Shown here in pieces: positions 49,796 to 58,664 of a stretch of 64,000 nucleotides of DNA. Below the pieces are notes generated by a model that saw only the letters and a program-made list of their open reading frames with translations, searched no databases and was not told the origin of the DNA. The position numbers were made by a program, and so were the translations under genes. Location: NCBI RefSeq assembly GCF_020360975.1, contig NW_025408667.1, positions 310,001-374,000 of the forward strand, written 5' to 3'. Position 1 is the first letter of the stretch; each line of letters starts with the position of its first letter. The DNA comes from Hirsutella rhossiliensis. Its lineage: Eukaryota > Ascomycota > Sordariomycetes > Hypocreales > Ophiocordycipitaceae.

Positions 49796-50169
49796 TATCG
49801 CGTATACTATATATATTAATTAACGCTGTCGCTTATAATAGATAGGCGGCTTTACCTTTTTTTTATAATAGTTATAAGCTTAGGTAGAGGGGTTACCCTT
49901 TTAGTAAATTCCCGGTAACTATATATACACCTTCTAGCTAGCCTAGCGCGTACTACCTATAAAGCCCGAGGTTTAAGTCCCGCTAAAGTACTTACGCGGT
50001 ATTAATATAAGGCCTACCTATATAAAAATTCCCTCTATAGTCTAGGATATCTAGGTATCCTAAGACGAATTAACCTAGTATCCCTAAGGGGGTATATTAG
50101 GTATACTATATACGTTAATTAACGCTATCGCTTATAATAGATAGGCGGCTATAGCTTTTTTTCGTGATA
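49796..50169 (+). mobile_element. SMART-type mini LTR retrotransposon (374 bp)
   Basis: Two 75-bp terminal direct repeats (49,796-49,870 and 50,095-50,169) begin TAT and end ATA (former TG...CA). They are flanked by the exact 5-bp duplication ATAAA (49,791-49,795 and 50,170-50,174) and are absent from copies A and B of the host Copia. Directly after the left repeat, 49,871-49,884 reads GTTATAAGCTTAGG, matching the half-initiator-tRNA-Met primer site of Copia. Directly before the right repeat is a G-rich tract (AAGGGGGTA), the likely polypurine tract. The 224-bp interior has no coding capacity but contains tRNA-like promoter boxes. Size and parts match SMART/TRIM elements. Confidence 0.8.
49939..49980 (+). 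promoter_or_regulatory. Possible pol III A and B boxes in the mini-element
   Basis: TAGCCTAGCGCG (49,939-49,950) fits an A box, and GGTTTAAGTCC (49,970-49,980) fits the B box GGTTCRANTCC with one C-to-T. The start-to-start spacing of 31 bp is shorter than in a normal tRNA gene (about 44). This is therefore a tRNA-derived piece or a coincidence rather than a tRNA gene. Confidence 0.4.
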
Positions 50170-50995
50170 ATAAAAGGCTTATAGTAAAGGTATAAGATAA
50201 CCTAGCTAAGGGAGCTAAAGTAGTTCCTAGGGATTTAAATCCTTTATAATAGGTCCTAATAAACTATCTAGCTTACCTAGGACGCCTATATTAATAAGGT
50301 AGCTTATAAATTCCTCCTTAAAAGTCTACTTAAAGAGAAGCTTCCCTCTATACCTATATTAAACTAAGAGCTTCTATATAATCCGTTCTTTTAAGCTAGG
50401 GAGTAAGAGAAACACCTATATTAATAGAAGGTACGCTCCTTACTTTTTTAGCTATTTCTACTAAACCGGATATCTCTTTTATAGTCTCCTAGCTAGGTAG
50501 GTATTACTAGAATCCTAGCCCTAGGCATTATAAAGTAGTAGATAAAGCTATCCTTTATCTTTATTTAATAAGAATATATAGTCTACGCCTATAAGGGTAA
50601 GGAAGGAAGAAATTAGCTATTAAAATCTTCTTTTATTTAAGCGATTTATCCTTTATAGATAATTCCTTAGATAGAAAGAGCTTATAAGGGTATATTATAT
50701 CCCTTCTTAGAGGATCTATTACTTAGAGAGCTTTAAAGTAAGCTACCGTTATAACTTTAAGTATATAGGTAGAGCTACTAGCCCTTTTAAAAGCTTTAAA
50801 AGAAGCTATTTTCCTTAGCTAGCTACTTATATCTTTATAACTATAAATTCCGTCCCTATTAGCTATAGAATATAATAATATATAAACTATACGAATTTAT
50901 ATAGAAAATATAAAGCTATCGACCTAGCTATAATATATCGATATCTATAAGTATTAGCTATACTAAAAGGTTTAAAAGGGACTTATTTTTCTTTA

Positions 50996-51625
50996 TTAAG
51001 TTCTAAACTAAGAGCAGCCCTCTTTTACCCCTTAGCTTACTTTAAAGGCTTATTTAGCTAGAAGTAGCTAGCTTAAGGTAGGGCTAGGCTAGGCCTAAAG
51101 AGGCTAGCTTTAGGCCCGCTAGGCTAGGTTAGGCTAATAGTCTAGGTATACCCTACTATTATTTCGTTATCTTTTATCTTAATATCTTCTTAGTCTTAAT
51201 ATCGGGCTTCGGGCCTCTTTTCTAGGGTCTTTAAAGGGCGTTGGCCTCTTAAAGCTTCCCCTAAGCGGGCCCTAGCCTCTAGGGTGCTTATTTCGTCCCC
51301 TAGGTTAAAGGGGGGGGGGGTCGACGGGGCCCGCCTTAGGCCTAGGCCGGGGTCCTAGGTCGGGTCCGGGCTAGGTTCCGTTGGCGGGGGTTGTATATCC
51401 TTAGTCAGCGAGGGCGGGGAAGAGTTTTCTACCCGTATAGGGGAAAACCTAGCCTAAGTCGTGAACTTTGGCAGCATATTACGCACCCGCTAGTAGCTGC
51501 GCGAGGCTGCACTTAGGGGGGCGTAATACGCTATTCGCGAGGGTTCTAGGCGTATGCCTTTTTCGTATTTTAGGCTTGGTTTCGAAAAGTTGGCCGAAAA
51601 GACGTGATGATGTAATTAGCTGCGG
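50996..51625 (-). mobile_element. 5' end of a Tad1-like LINE, only partly RIPed
   Basis: The minus strand is colinear with 41,316-41,880 of the LINE: the GC-rich ORF1 start at 51,000-51,350 and the 5' leader at 51,350-51,625. From about 51,430 to 51,625 CpA and TpG are present (for example GGCAGCATATTACGCACCC). The same positions in the LINE at 41,390-41,480 are TpA. It therefore shows the pre-RIP sequence of the leader. The LINE is truncated after its first ~600 bp, where Copia sequence begins. Confidence 0.8.
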
Positions 51626-52037
51626 AAGGCGTTTGGTGAACGTGAAGATATCTTAATATATTATTGATTGACGGCAGTCTAAATGCAACACACCAGTCTT
51701 GCTCGGCCGTGAGGCGCCAGAATCCCACGCAGGCCGTGTAGGCTGTCGTTGGTTTTCAACGACCAACGGCCGACGCGTGACTCACTTTAATCATTCGCCC
51801 GCGTATACCCGTCGACAAGGCATCCCATCGGCAGGCCGGCGGTGGCCCGTTGAGGAGGCCCGTAGGCAGACGACCCTCCATCGTGGTCTCCCGTGCATTC
51901 ACGGGGTGTTGTCACAAATTTACGTTGGCCTTATATGCGGCCCATCAGGCAGAACAGATCACGAGGCGTCCAAAGGCCGTCACATACGAGCCTCACATAC
52001 AGTGTGCGGCGGCCCTAACAGCGCGTATCGAAATATC
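51626..52037. other. Normal-composition DNA without a supported gene
   Basis: Base composition is balanced and not RIPed. Open frames on both strands here lack ATG starts or recognisable domains. It probably holds upstream sequence of the small gene at 52,161. Confidence 0.5.
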
Positions 52038-52046
52038 TATATAAAG
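52038..52046 (+). promoter_or_regulatory. TATA box upstream of the small plus-strand ORF
   Basis: TATATAAAG lies 115 bp upstream of the ATG at 52,161. The interval ends in a CT-rich stretch and CAAC before ATG, typical of filamentous fungal leaders. A start site near 52,070 would be expected. Confidence 0.45.
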
Positions 52047-52160
52047 CGCCGAGCCCGGCATCAGTTCCAGCAAGCGCTCTCTGTTAAAAACAAAATCTTC
52101 TTCTTCATTGAATAGAACTCCTTCATCGACACTCAGTCGACATCTCGCCTCATCTCCAAC

Positions 52161-52319
52161 ATGGCCGACAGTGGCGGAAGCCGAGGGCAAGGCCAGTCCA
52201 GCGCATCCGGAGGCAAAGCCTCCGAGGGAACCGACGCCACTTTCCAAACTGCCCAGATCGGAGTAAAGGGGAAGGCGAAAAATCTGGCCATGGCCCTCAG
52301 TTCTGGGGAAACTGCATAA
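52161..52319 (+). CDS. Possible 52-residue protein, unknown function
   Basis: The ATG sits in a good fungal context (CCAACATGGCC) behind a CT-rich leader and a TATA box. The frame ends at TAA 52,317-52,319. The product is Gly/Ser/Ala/Gln-rich at the N-terminus (residues 1-25) and then short and Lys/Ala-rich; it has no signal peptide or membrane segment. In the same frame directly after the stop, another 17 codons (Lys/Gly/Glu-rich) follow before TGA. This may be a premature end of a longer basic protein. Alternatively a 61-nt intron from GTAAAG (52,263) to AAG (52,323) would remove the stop and give a longer Arg/Lys/Glu-rich tail ending at a TGA near 52,445; its branch site is poor. I do not recognise the protein. 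It converges on the phosphotransferase gene. Confidence 0.4.
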   Translation: MADSGGSRGQGQSSASGGKASEGTDATFQTAQIGVKGKAKNLAMALSSGETA

Positions 52320-52344
52320 AAAGCTCGACGCAAAGGTCATCTCG

Positions 52345-52475
52345 GCAAGGAAGGCAAGGAAGAGAAGAAGTGAGGACGACGAGGGCAAGGAAGGCAGGAA
52401 AACAATGAATACGATTAGGGAAGGACGGCAAGGAAGGGAAGATTGAGCACGGCCAGGGCAAGGATGGCAAGGAAA
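52345..52475 (+). repeat. Degenerate GGCAAGGA tandem repeat
   Basis: The 8-9 bp unit GGCAAGGA(A/T) recurs about seven times, in pairs at 52,345-52,363, 52,382-52,400, 52,427-52,440 and 52,457-52,476, with spacers of irregular length. It lies between the small ORF and the 3' end of the phosphotransferase gene. It could be coding repeat of a longer gene or a simple minisatellite. Confidence 0.5.
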
Positions 52476-52568
52476 GAAATGAGCTCGGCAAGAGTCAAAA
52501 TTGGGAGGCCTCCTGACCAGTCATTTCATAAGGCAGAGATGAGATATATACAGCACGGATGAATATAG

Positions 52569-54273
52569 TCACTCGTTTTCACGTCCTTCCTTATCAAAAA
52601 GCTCTCGGAGCTCTGCCTGGAACTGCTCTTCCTCATCAACCTTGGTCTTGACAACCTGGTCAACCTCGTCTCGCCAAAACATAGAAACCTTCTTTAGCTC
52701 GGTAATAAATCCTCTTTCGGCGGAGAAGCGTGGAGCAATATGGTCCTCAAATAGGAAAAGCCAGGCATTTACGGATTTTAGGCACGACCAAAACCACACT
52801 CCCTTGGAGTCCCAACCACGTCTCATGGTGCGCGTTAGCTCAAGACCGTGCTCCATTGGTATACTTTTACTTTCCTCGTCCATAATTGCCAGAAACGTCC
52901 GCCGCGTCTCTTCAAAGACGCCGTAATTGTCGTCGGTGATATCGTCGATGCTGCAGTTGGTGAGCCAGTATGGTACCGACAGCATTTCCACCGGCAGCGT
53001 ACACATCCATTCCATGTCAATAAGCGCAGTTACCTCCCAATTATCATCGACAAAAATATTGCTCTGATGGAAGTCGGTTAACATAGGGAGAAAGGGCCCG
53101 TCCCGTGTATGCGGCGATATGAAGTGGTGCGAAACGGCTCTGAGCAAAGTCCTAAGCGCCATTCGTTCTCGAGCATCATCAGCGTCTCGCGCGGCGTGAC
53201 GGTCGTGAAGGAAGTGGTTATCATGGAGCGTAAGTAAGTCCGTGACAAAACTGTCGGTGCTCTGGTACGTCTGGCCAGGCTCCATTGCGCGTGGCGTCCC
53301 GCCGTTCTCGAAAATCATCATAGTACATATTATAGGCCGGTTGGAAAGCGAGATTGTGCCGTCGCTCGTGTTGAAAAGGAACGAGCCAATGCGTGGCTGG
53401 GGGAGCCGAGCCAGCGAGAGCATAATGCGCGAAATGCCGCGAAACAGTCGATTTCGTCGATCGGCGTCATGTAAATGTTGTGCCCACGTGAGCGAAAGCT
53501 CCTGCCCAGTGTCGGCCCCGATGTATTCCAGGAGCATGTAGGGGGTGTCGACGGCCGGCACGGATGCGTCGCGAGAATAGTTTGAGAGCAAGGGATTGTT
53601 GAGGACACGATATATCCATCGCCAGAAGGAACGGCAGATTCTGGCGTACAAGGGCCGCTGCCCGACGTGGACAAACTACATAACATTGCTACTGTCAGGG
53701 CCAGCGCCGGGCGAGCAGGGCAGCGGGGAGACCAACGTGGCTGCCGTCTTTGAGGCCAAAGGCGTAAAGAGCGGGGATTCGAATGTTGGCGCAGTGCTCT
53801 TGCATCCACACGTACGTGGCGACTTCGGAGCGCAGCTTTTCGTCAATGGTGCCGGCATACACGTCTTCGGCAAGCTTGTGAGCCATGGGACAGCGGAAGA
53901 CAACGACCCTTTGGCAGGCGCCCTCGGACACTGCGACGAGGAGGCAAAGGTTAAAGCCGCCCTGTAACCACGAATCCTGGGGCAGAAGAGTGCACCCGTC
54001 GTCGCTGGCCAGGCCGAGATGGTGCCGCACGACGGCCTCGATCGACGGCCGCTGGAGCCACAGCTGCCGCCGCAAGGCCTCGGCCGCATGTTGGTGCTTG
54101 ACGGCGAGCAGGAAGTCGGTTTCCTGCTCGGCCGCCGAGGCCAGCGAGCGCTGGACGTGGCGTAGCAAGATGCTCCGGGGCATAGCTGCGGGCGGTTGCG
54201 TTCGTCGCGAGACGAGGCCGAGGTCTGAATGTCGAGAAAGGGGGGTGAGGGTTGAAGAGATTAGGTTAGTCAT
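52569..54273 (-). CDS. APH-family phosphotransferase-like protein (2 exons)
   Basis: The coding sequence joins exon 1 (54,273-53,737, 179 codons) to exon 2 (53,675-52,569, 368 codons plus stop), giving 547 residues. Splicing joins D-G-S-H to F-V-H-V-G-Q-R-P-L-Y in frame. This restores continuity that neither single frame has, and it matches the layout of the widespread fungal 'phosphotransferase enzyme family' proteins (APH, protein-kinase-like fold) as I remember them. The N-lobe shows W-L-Q-G-G-F-N-L (102-109), V-V-V-F-R-C-P (123-129) and the conserved Glu of L-R-S-E-V-A (Glu150). The hinge is L-L-E-Y-I-G (227-232). The catalytic loop is T-D-F-H-Q-S-N (Asp380, Asn385) and the metal-binding Asp is in I-D-M-E-W (Asp399). 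The substrate is unknown; despite the family name, antibiotic resistance should not be assumed. ATG at 54,273 is used here; ATG at 54,183 (residue 31) is an alternative. No signal peptide; probably cytosolic. Composition is normal and un-RIPed. Confidence 0.85.
53676..53736 (-). other. 61-nt spliceosomal intron in the phosphotransferase gene
   Basis: On the minus strand it starts GTTGGT and ends ATGTAG, with the branch site CTGAC at 53,698-53,694, 18 nt before the acceptor. It is phase 0. The unspliced frame meets TGA inside the intron. Confidence 0.85.
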
Positions 54274-54302
54274 CGCCTATCATTACTGCGACGAGAAATC
54301 TA

Positions 54303-54335
54303 CTCGATTTTATAGAAGAGTGCTATATAAATCGC
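54303..54335 (-). promoter_or_regulatory. TATA-like elements of the phosphotransferase gene
   Basis: On the minus strand, TATAAAA lies near 54,314-54,308 and TTTATATAG near 54,330-54,322. Transcription starting about 30 bp below the first would leave only a few bases before ATG 54,273 but about 95 before ATG 54,183. If this TATA is used, the second ATG is the likelier start. Normal sequence ends about 100 bp upstream of the gene. Confidence 0.35.
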
Positions 54336-54375
54336 CGCCCTACTTTTAAAGAAAGGGGGTAGACAGTGCACTTAG

Positions 54376-54645
54376 GGGGTTAGAGTAAAGGTATTAATTT
54401 AATTCCTTTAAGTCTTAGTTTTTATATCTATCTTTTATTTTATAAGCTCTTTACTTATAAGTTAATTTTTTAAAATATATTTAAAAAAAAGACATATCTT
54501 TTTATAAAATACCTTATAAAGTACTAATAGTATAGCTATTTCTTTAAAGTTTATATATAGCCTTTAAGGGCGCTTATTACTAAAGCTATTTAAAGTAAGC
54601 TTTATTAATAGCTAAGTATATTAGTTAAGCGTTAGTAGTTACTTT
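54376..54645. other. RIPed sequence without recognisable element
   Basis: AT-rich and CpA-free from about 54,376. I see no match to other repeats in the window and no coding signal. Confidence 0.5.
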
Positions 54646-55999
54646 TATTATAAAGTAGGTAGAGGCGTATATATAGGTACCGTTTATAGGATAATATTAA
54701 TAAGTTATATAAAGCTCTTTTATATACGGCTAACCTACTTATATAAATATAAGATCTAGCCCTCTATATATAACTACTTAGCTTAGGCTATAGCCTAAGC
54801 CTATAACTTATAATAGTTAAAGACTTTTATATAATACCCTTCCTTTAGCGCGGCGCGGCGCTACCTTTTTAATAGCCTTTATATTATTATACCTTAGGCC
54901 GTTAGTACTACCGACTACCTACTATCCTTCCCTATTAATCGCGCTAGTCCTACTAGTATTATTATCCCCGCGCTTATTAATCTAAGCGGCCGGTACCCGG
55001 CTCTATACCTATCGGCCGGCCGGCCGTATAAATAATAGTGCTTTTATTATAGGCACCCTTAGGTAGCCGCCGTGTTACGGGACACCCTAGGGTCGATAAT
55101 CTAGGTACCTATAACGACATCTACTTTACCTAGGGAAGTCACCCCTAACTCCCTAAGGCTCCCCGCGGAAGAAGGAACCCGGAAGCTACCGGGCAAACTC
55201 TAGGAAATCACCCGGAAATCCTAGAAACGATAACCGAGCGGATTATATAGATATTTCACGGAGATTTCCCCTAGGGATATATTATACGGGGAATATACTA
55301 CGATTTCCCGAGTAATAATAGCTCTTTTAGGATTATACCGATATTTCCCTAAGAAGTTACTATAAGAATATAGCAGGGAAATTATAGAGAAATACCTATG
55401 CCTACCTAGGGAAAATACTAGGAAATACTATTAATACGCTATACTACTATCGTATAATTATAAGGTTAAGATATTACTCGGTTAAAGCCCTAAGTAAGGT
55501 CTTACGCTCGCTATAGTATATATAGAAGATAGAGAACCCGCTAGATCTTAGGCGGGTAGAGAAGAATATAGATAGTTATTACTACTCTTACTTTAACTTA
55601 TAAGACCGGTAGCTAGTCTATATTTAACGCGCGTAATAATATACGGTAGCTAGTTTATATAATACGTCTAATTATATATAGTAGCTAGTCTATTTAGTTA
55701 CCCGTTAGACCTATACCGGATCTAGGTAGACGGCTAGATTAAAGTACCGGCCTCGTACTAAGGGACTAGTATATAATACGCCGGCTAGCTTAGATAGGTT
55801 GTAAGCCTTAGGTTAGCCGTCCCTTTAGCCTTAGATAGCCTTCCCTTATTAAGGGTATATAAGGCGGCCTCCCTTTTATCCTCTTTCCCTTTCTTTTTTT
55901 TCTTTTTTAACTATAATAGTAGTAGTAATAAGTAAGTTCCGCTCTACTTAAGGCGTTTATTTATTCTTAGCTATATAAGCTAGCCTATTAATAAGTATT
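54646..55999 (-). repeat. Gypsy-H type LTR, split by a solo LTR
   Basis: It matches 1,899-2,547 throughout, from TATTATAAAG to the AGTAGTAGTAATAAGTAAG tract and beyond. Without the inserted 711 bp its length is about 643 bp. The left flank is unique DNA while the right flank is LINE RT sequence, and no target duplication was found, so one side was probably rearranged. The right edge is approximate. No internal H sequence follows, so it is a solo LTR or a broken end. Confidence 0.7.
55073..55778. repeat. Nested solo LTR, 706 bp, weakly RIPed at one end
   Basis: It starts TGTTACGG and ends TATAATA, fitting a TGTTA...TAACA LTR. It is flanked by the exact duplication CGCCG (55,068-55,072 and 55,779-55,783) and absent from the copy at 1,899-2,547. 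Its first ~200 bp retain intact CpA (GACACC, GACATC, GTCACC, GGCAAA), unlike its surroundings. Confidence 0.85.
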
Positions 56000-56140
56000 T
56001 ATTATATAAAGGGGATATTAGTAGCTAAGGGGTACTAGCTATCTTATATAAAGAACTTTAGTATCTTTATAACGTTAACCTTAGCTAAGAAGAACGTCTA
56101 GTAGCTAGAGGCTATAGCTACTAACCTATTTAAATAAGTA
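56000..56140 (+). mobile_element. LINE RT fragment
   Basis: About 140 bp matching 47,050-47,180 of the LINE, including the catalytic block (here AAG AAC for the Asp codons). It ends abruptly near 56,140. Confidence 0.7.
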
Positions 56141-56280
56141 TTACTAACTATATATATACGTATTACTATTTATATATTCGCCCTATTTTTAAGATATATA
56201 CTAACGCTAGCCCGCCTAACTTATTTATACCGCGCGTGCTTAGTAAGTACCTATACTACTTAAATACGCTTATACCCGCT

Positions 56281-56336
56281 TATATATATATATAACCCAT
56301 ATATATAACCTATATATATATAACCTATATATATAT
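56281..56336. repeat. TA-rich short tandem repeat
   Basis: Three imperfect units of about 18 bp of the form AACCTATATATATAT, in AT-rich DNA upstream of the MULE remnant. Confidence 0.7.
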
Positions 56337-56439
56337 ACTAAATTTAAAGCTATTACTAGCACTATAATAGATCCTATTCTCGCTCTCCTTAATACCCCTA
56401 CGCTGCTTTAAGGTAATATATATAATACTTATAATACCT

Positions 56440-57004
56440 ATAAAGAATATAGGGATATAATACCGCCCCTACCGCTTTCTCTAGGCTTTAAATCCTACGA
56501 CGAGGTATATAACTTTGTTTAAGGCTTCCTTTATAAGAATAGTACTACTATTATTAAGAGGTTAAGTACTAGTAAGCTAGATATTAATAAGGTCTCCTTT
56601 ATAACTTAAGTTATCTTTATATATAATTATAGCCCTTAGCGAGCTTTTATAAGTACTAGTCTATATAAATCTTTTACTTAGAAGCTTAACTATCCCTTTT
56701 ACCTTCTTATAATAGCCTTATATAACGAGGAAGGTAACGAGGAAGCTTAAAAGTAGAATTTTCGCGTTACTAAGGATCGCTATAACTATAGGCCTTCCTT
56801 TTATCCCTTTTTATATAATATTTATTGCTAGCGGACTAATACTTAGTAAGCTTTTAAGGGAGCCTCTCTTAATATAAAGCACTACTAGCTTAAGAGATAT
56901 TAACTATTTTATATAATAATAAACCTTTTATAGCGTTCTTTTATATTAAAGATATCTATATCGATAGCTAAAAGATCCGTTTTAAAGTACTTAGTAGTAT
57001 AATA
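56440..57004 (+). pseudogene. MULE transposase N-terminus with FAR1-type domain
   Basis: Read through RIP stops, the plus strand gives S-Y-D-E-V-Y-N-F-V (about 56,490-56,520), then a former C-P-F-Y-L-L-I-I-A-L (56,690-56,730) and a former H-N-H-R-P-S (56,769-56,790). This is the spacing of the FAR1/WRKY-GCM1 DNA-binding domain found at the N-terminus of Mutator-like (MULE) transposases in fungi. A later D-I-Y ... K-I-R-F block (56,945-56,985) fits the linker that follows. The DDE catalytic domain is missing because Copia sequence starts at about 57,005. Terminal inverted repeats were not found. Cys and His residues are inferred from TAT codons. Confidence 0.6.
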
Positions 57005-57983
57005 GTACTTCTTATATTTCTCTTTACGAGAGTTATAAGCCTAGGAGGAATAGAATTTATATACCTTCTAGCTACTATAAAAGGCACCTTCCTTATATCC
57101 CTCGTAGCTTCCTTTTACCCCTCCTACTAGAAAAGCCGATTTTTAACTAACTTTTCTACCTTTCCCCTATAATAATATCGAAAAACGATTCCTCTACCGC
57201 CCCTACGATCTATAGGACGATTCTTATAGAGCCCTAAGATTAGGATAAGTAGGTAAAGGAGCTATAGGCTTATATAGATAGGACTATTTATAAGTCTTTT
57301 TTAATAAGTAGGACCCTCTTAAGCCCCCTCTTTATCTTAGGGCAACGGAATTTATAGAAGGAGCTTCTCTCTTCTTTAAGCTAACCTCTATATAGTAAAG
57401 AGCTTTTTCTACTACCTTAGGTAACTATAAGAGTTATTATAAAGAATACCTTTATAAGATAAAGCTACTAACTACTATACGTACGGCGATAATAGAATCT
57501 ATTAGTACTATAAAGCTAATCTCTTTTTAAAAAGAAGAGACTCTTAAGTAGTAGCTTTTAAAGCTTAAGACCTTAATAGCTCCCTTAAAGGGCTATATAA
57601 CTAACTATATTAAGAAGACCTATATAATATACCTAGGAGCCTTTTCTACTAGGAACCTACTAGCTTCTTTATAGCTAGCTAAGTAAGAAGAAATCCTTAA
57701 GGAAGCTAACTAATACTTCCTAATAAAAGCTCTTTCTAGCTAGTAGCTATAAGATATATCTCTACTAATAAAGCCTATTAGTAACGGTTACTTAACTATC
57801 TTTTAAGAAGCTAGCTAAGAACTAAATAAAAAAGCTACTAAAGTATAATAATAAGTAGTTATATTCCTTTATAGCTAGTACTTAACTTAGATTGTTCGAC
57901 CTACTACCCTTATAGCTACTATAGCCCCTATAGCTATAGCTCCCGCTACCGCTACTACTACTACCTCTCTAGCTCTATATAAG
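57005..57983 (+). mobile_element. Copia family A fragment: LTR end, primer site and gag
   Basis: About 27 bp of LTR end (to TTTACGAGA at 57,031) is followed at once by GTTATAAGCC (57,032), the half-tRNA-Met primer site. Gag sequence colinear with 63,366-64,000 then follows. The W-x2-W-type gag core lies near 57,230-57,300. It stops at about 57,983 within the low-complexity part of gag. Confidence 0.75.
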
Positions 57984-58660
57984 GGAATACGTATTATAGT
58001 ACGATTAGTTAGGTAGTAAAGATAGCTAGAGGTACTATACTATATATATTATATTCTCTTTATTATAAGACTAAAGCTTATTAAAAGAAGGAGTTTTCCT
58101 CTTTAGTTAAAGTAGCAAGTAATTTATAACTCGCGAGTAGGGTATATATAATTCTCTATTAATACCCTACTTATATATTAGTACTATATACCTAAGTACT
58201 TTATTAGCCTATACCTCTTAGTAGCGCTCTTATAATTATCTCCCCTTCTTATATAAGCGTCTTAACTATATCTATAATATATATTACTTTTACTATACTA
58301 TATATATTTAGTTAAAAAGAGAGGTAGTTTCGGTTTTATATTATATATATATACTTATTTAAGTATATATTAGTCTATACTTTATAATATTAATAGTTAT
58401 TATACTAATAGTTACCGCTAAGTAACTATTATAGTATTACCTATATATCGGCTATATAACTATAATATAAAGAGCGTATATATATATCTCTTACTTTTTT
58501 TATTTTATTTTCTTCTTTAACCCTTTTACTTATAATTACTATAAAGTTTTATACTTTTTTTTATTAATCCTTTATACCTTTTTATATTACTTTTTATTAA
58601 CGATTTATTAATAATAATACCTTTTATATTAAAGAAAATAAAGAACTATAATACTAATTT
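57984..58660. other. RIPed AT-rich DNA, possibly the 3' LTR of Gypsy L
   Basis: No coding signal and no second copy in the window. By position it lies where the 3' LTR of the minus-strand element L would be expected, but no termini or duplication could be fixed. Confidence 0.3.
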
Positions 58661-58664
58661 CCTA

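Larger units (their letters stand above)
39740..50995 (+). mobile_element. Copia family A fragment (RT/RNase H), split by E
   Basis: The pieces 39,740-39,917 and 49,659-50,995 are colinear with the reverse complement of element A (about 5,440 down to 3,640). At 49,728-49,752 the plus strand reads the Copia RT signature F-F-Y-I-x-D-I-I, with an Asp already changed to Asn (AAT). Both LTRs are absent. The fragment hosts element E between the pieces (flanks CCTTT and CCCTT, a duplication with one C-to-T) and the 374-bp mini-element at 49,796-50,169. Confidence 0.8.

Noticed and set aside
49930..49985. A tRNA gene
   Set aside because: The B box is good, but A-to-B spacing is too short and no acceptor stem pairs.
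51468..51656. 62-codon plus-strand frame
   Set aside because: Non-ATG start and antisense to the un-RIPed LINE leader; no domain.
51699..52115. 138-codon plus-strand frame
   Set aside because: Begins at TTG, overlaps the TATA box and leader of the small ORF, and has no recognisable domain.
51993..52388. 131-codon minus-strand frame resembling a secreted protein
   Set aside because: The hydrophobic start is the reverse of GGCAAGGA/GAAG repeats. It is antisense to the better supported small ORF and has no homology that I recognise.
53695..53736. Phosphotransferase as a frameshifted pseudogene
   Set aside because: The frame change coincides with a canonical 61-nt intron (GT, CTGAC branch, TAG) that joins conserved blocks exactly.
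53330..54089. Alternative minus-strand frames overlapping the phosphotransferase, and plus-strand frames at 52,642-54,349
   Set aside because: They are shadows of the two-exon gene. Only the spliced frame contains the kinase-fold motifs and continues across both exons.
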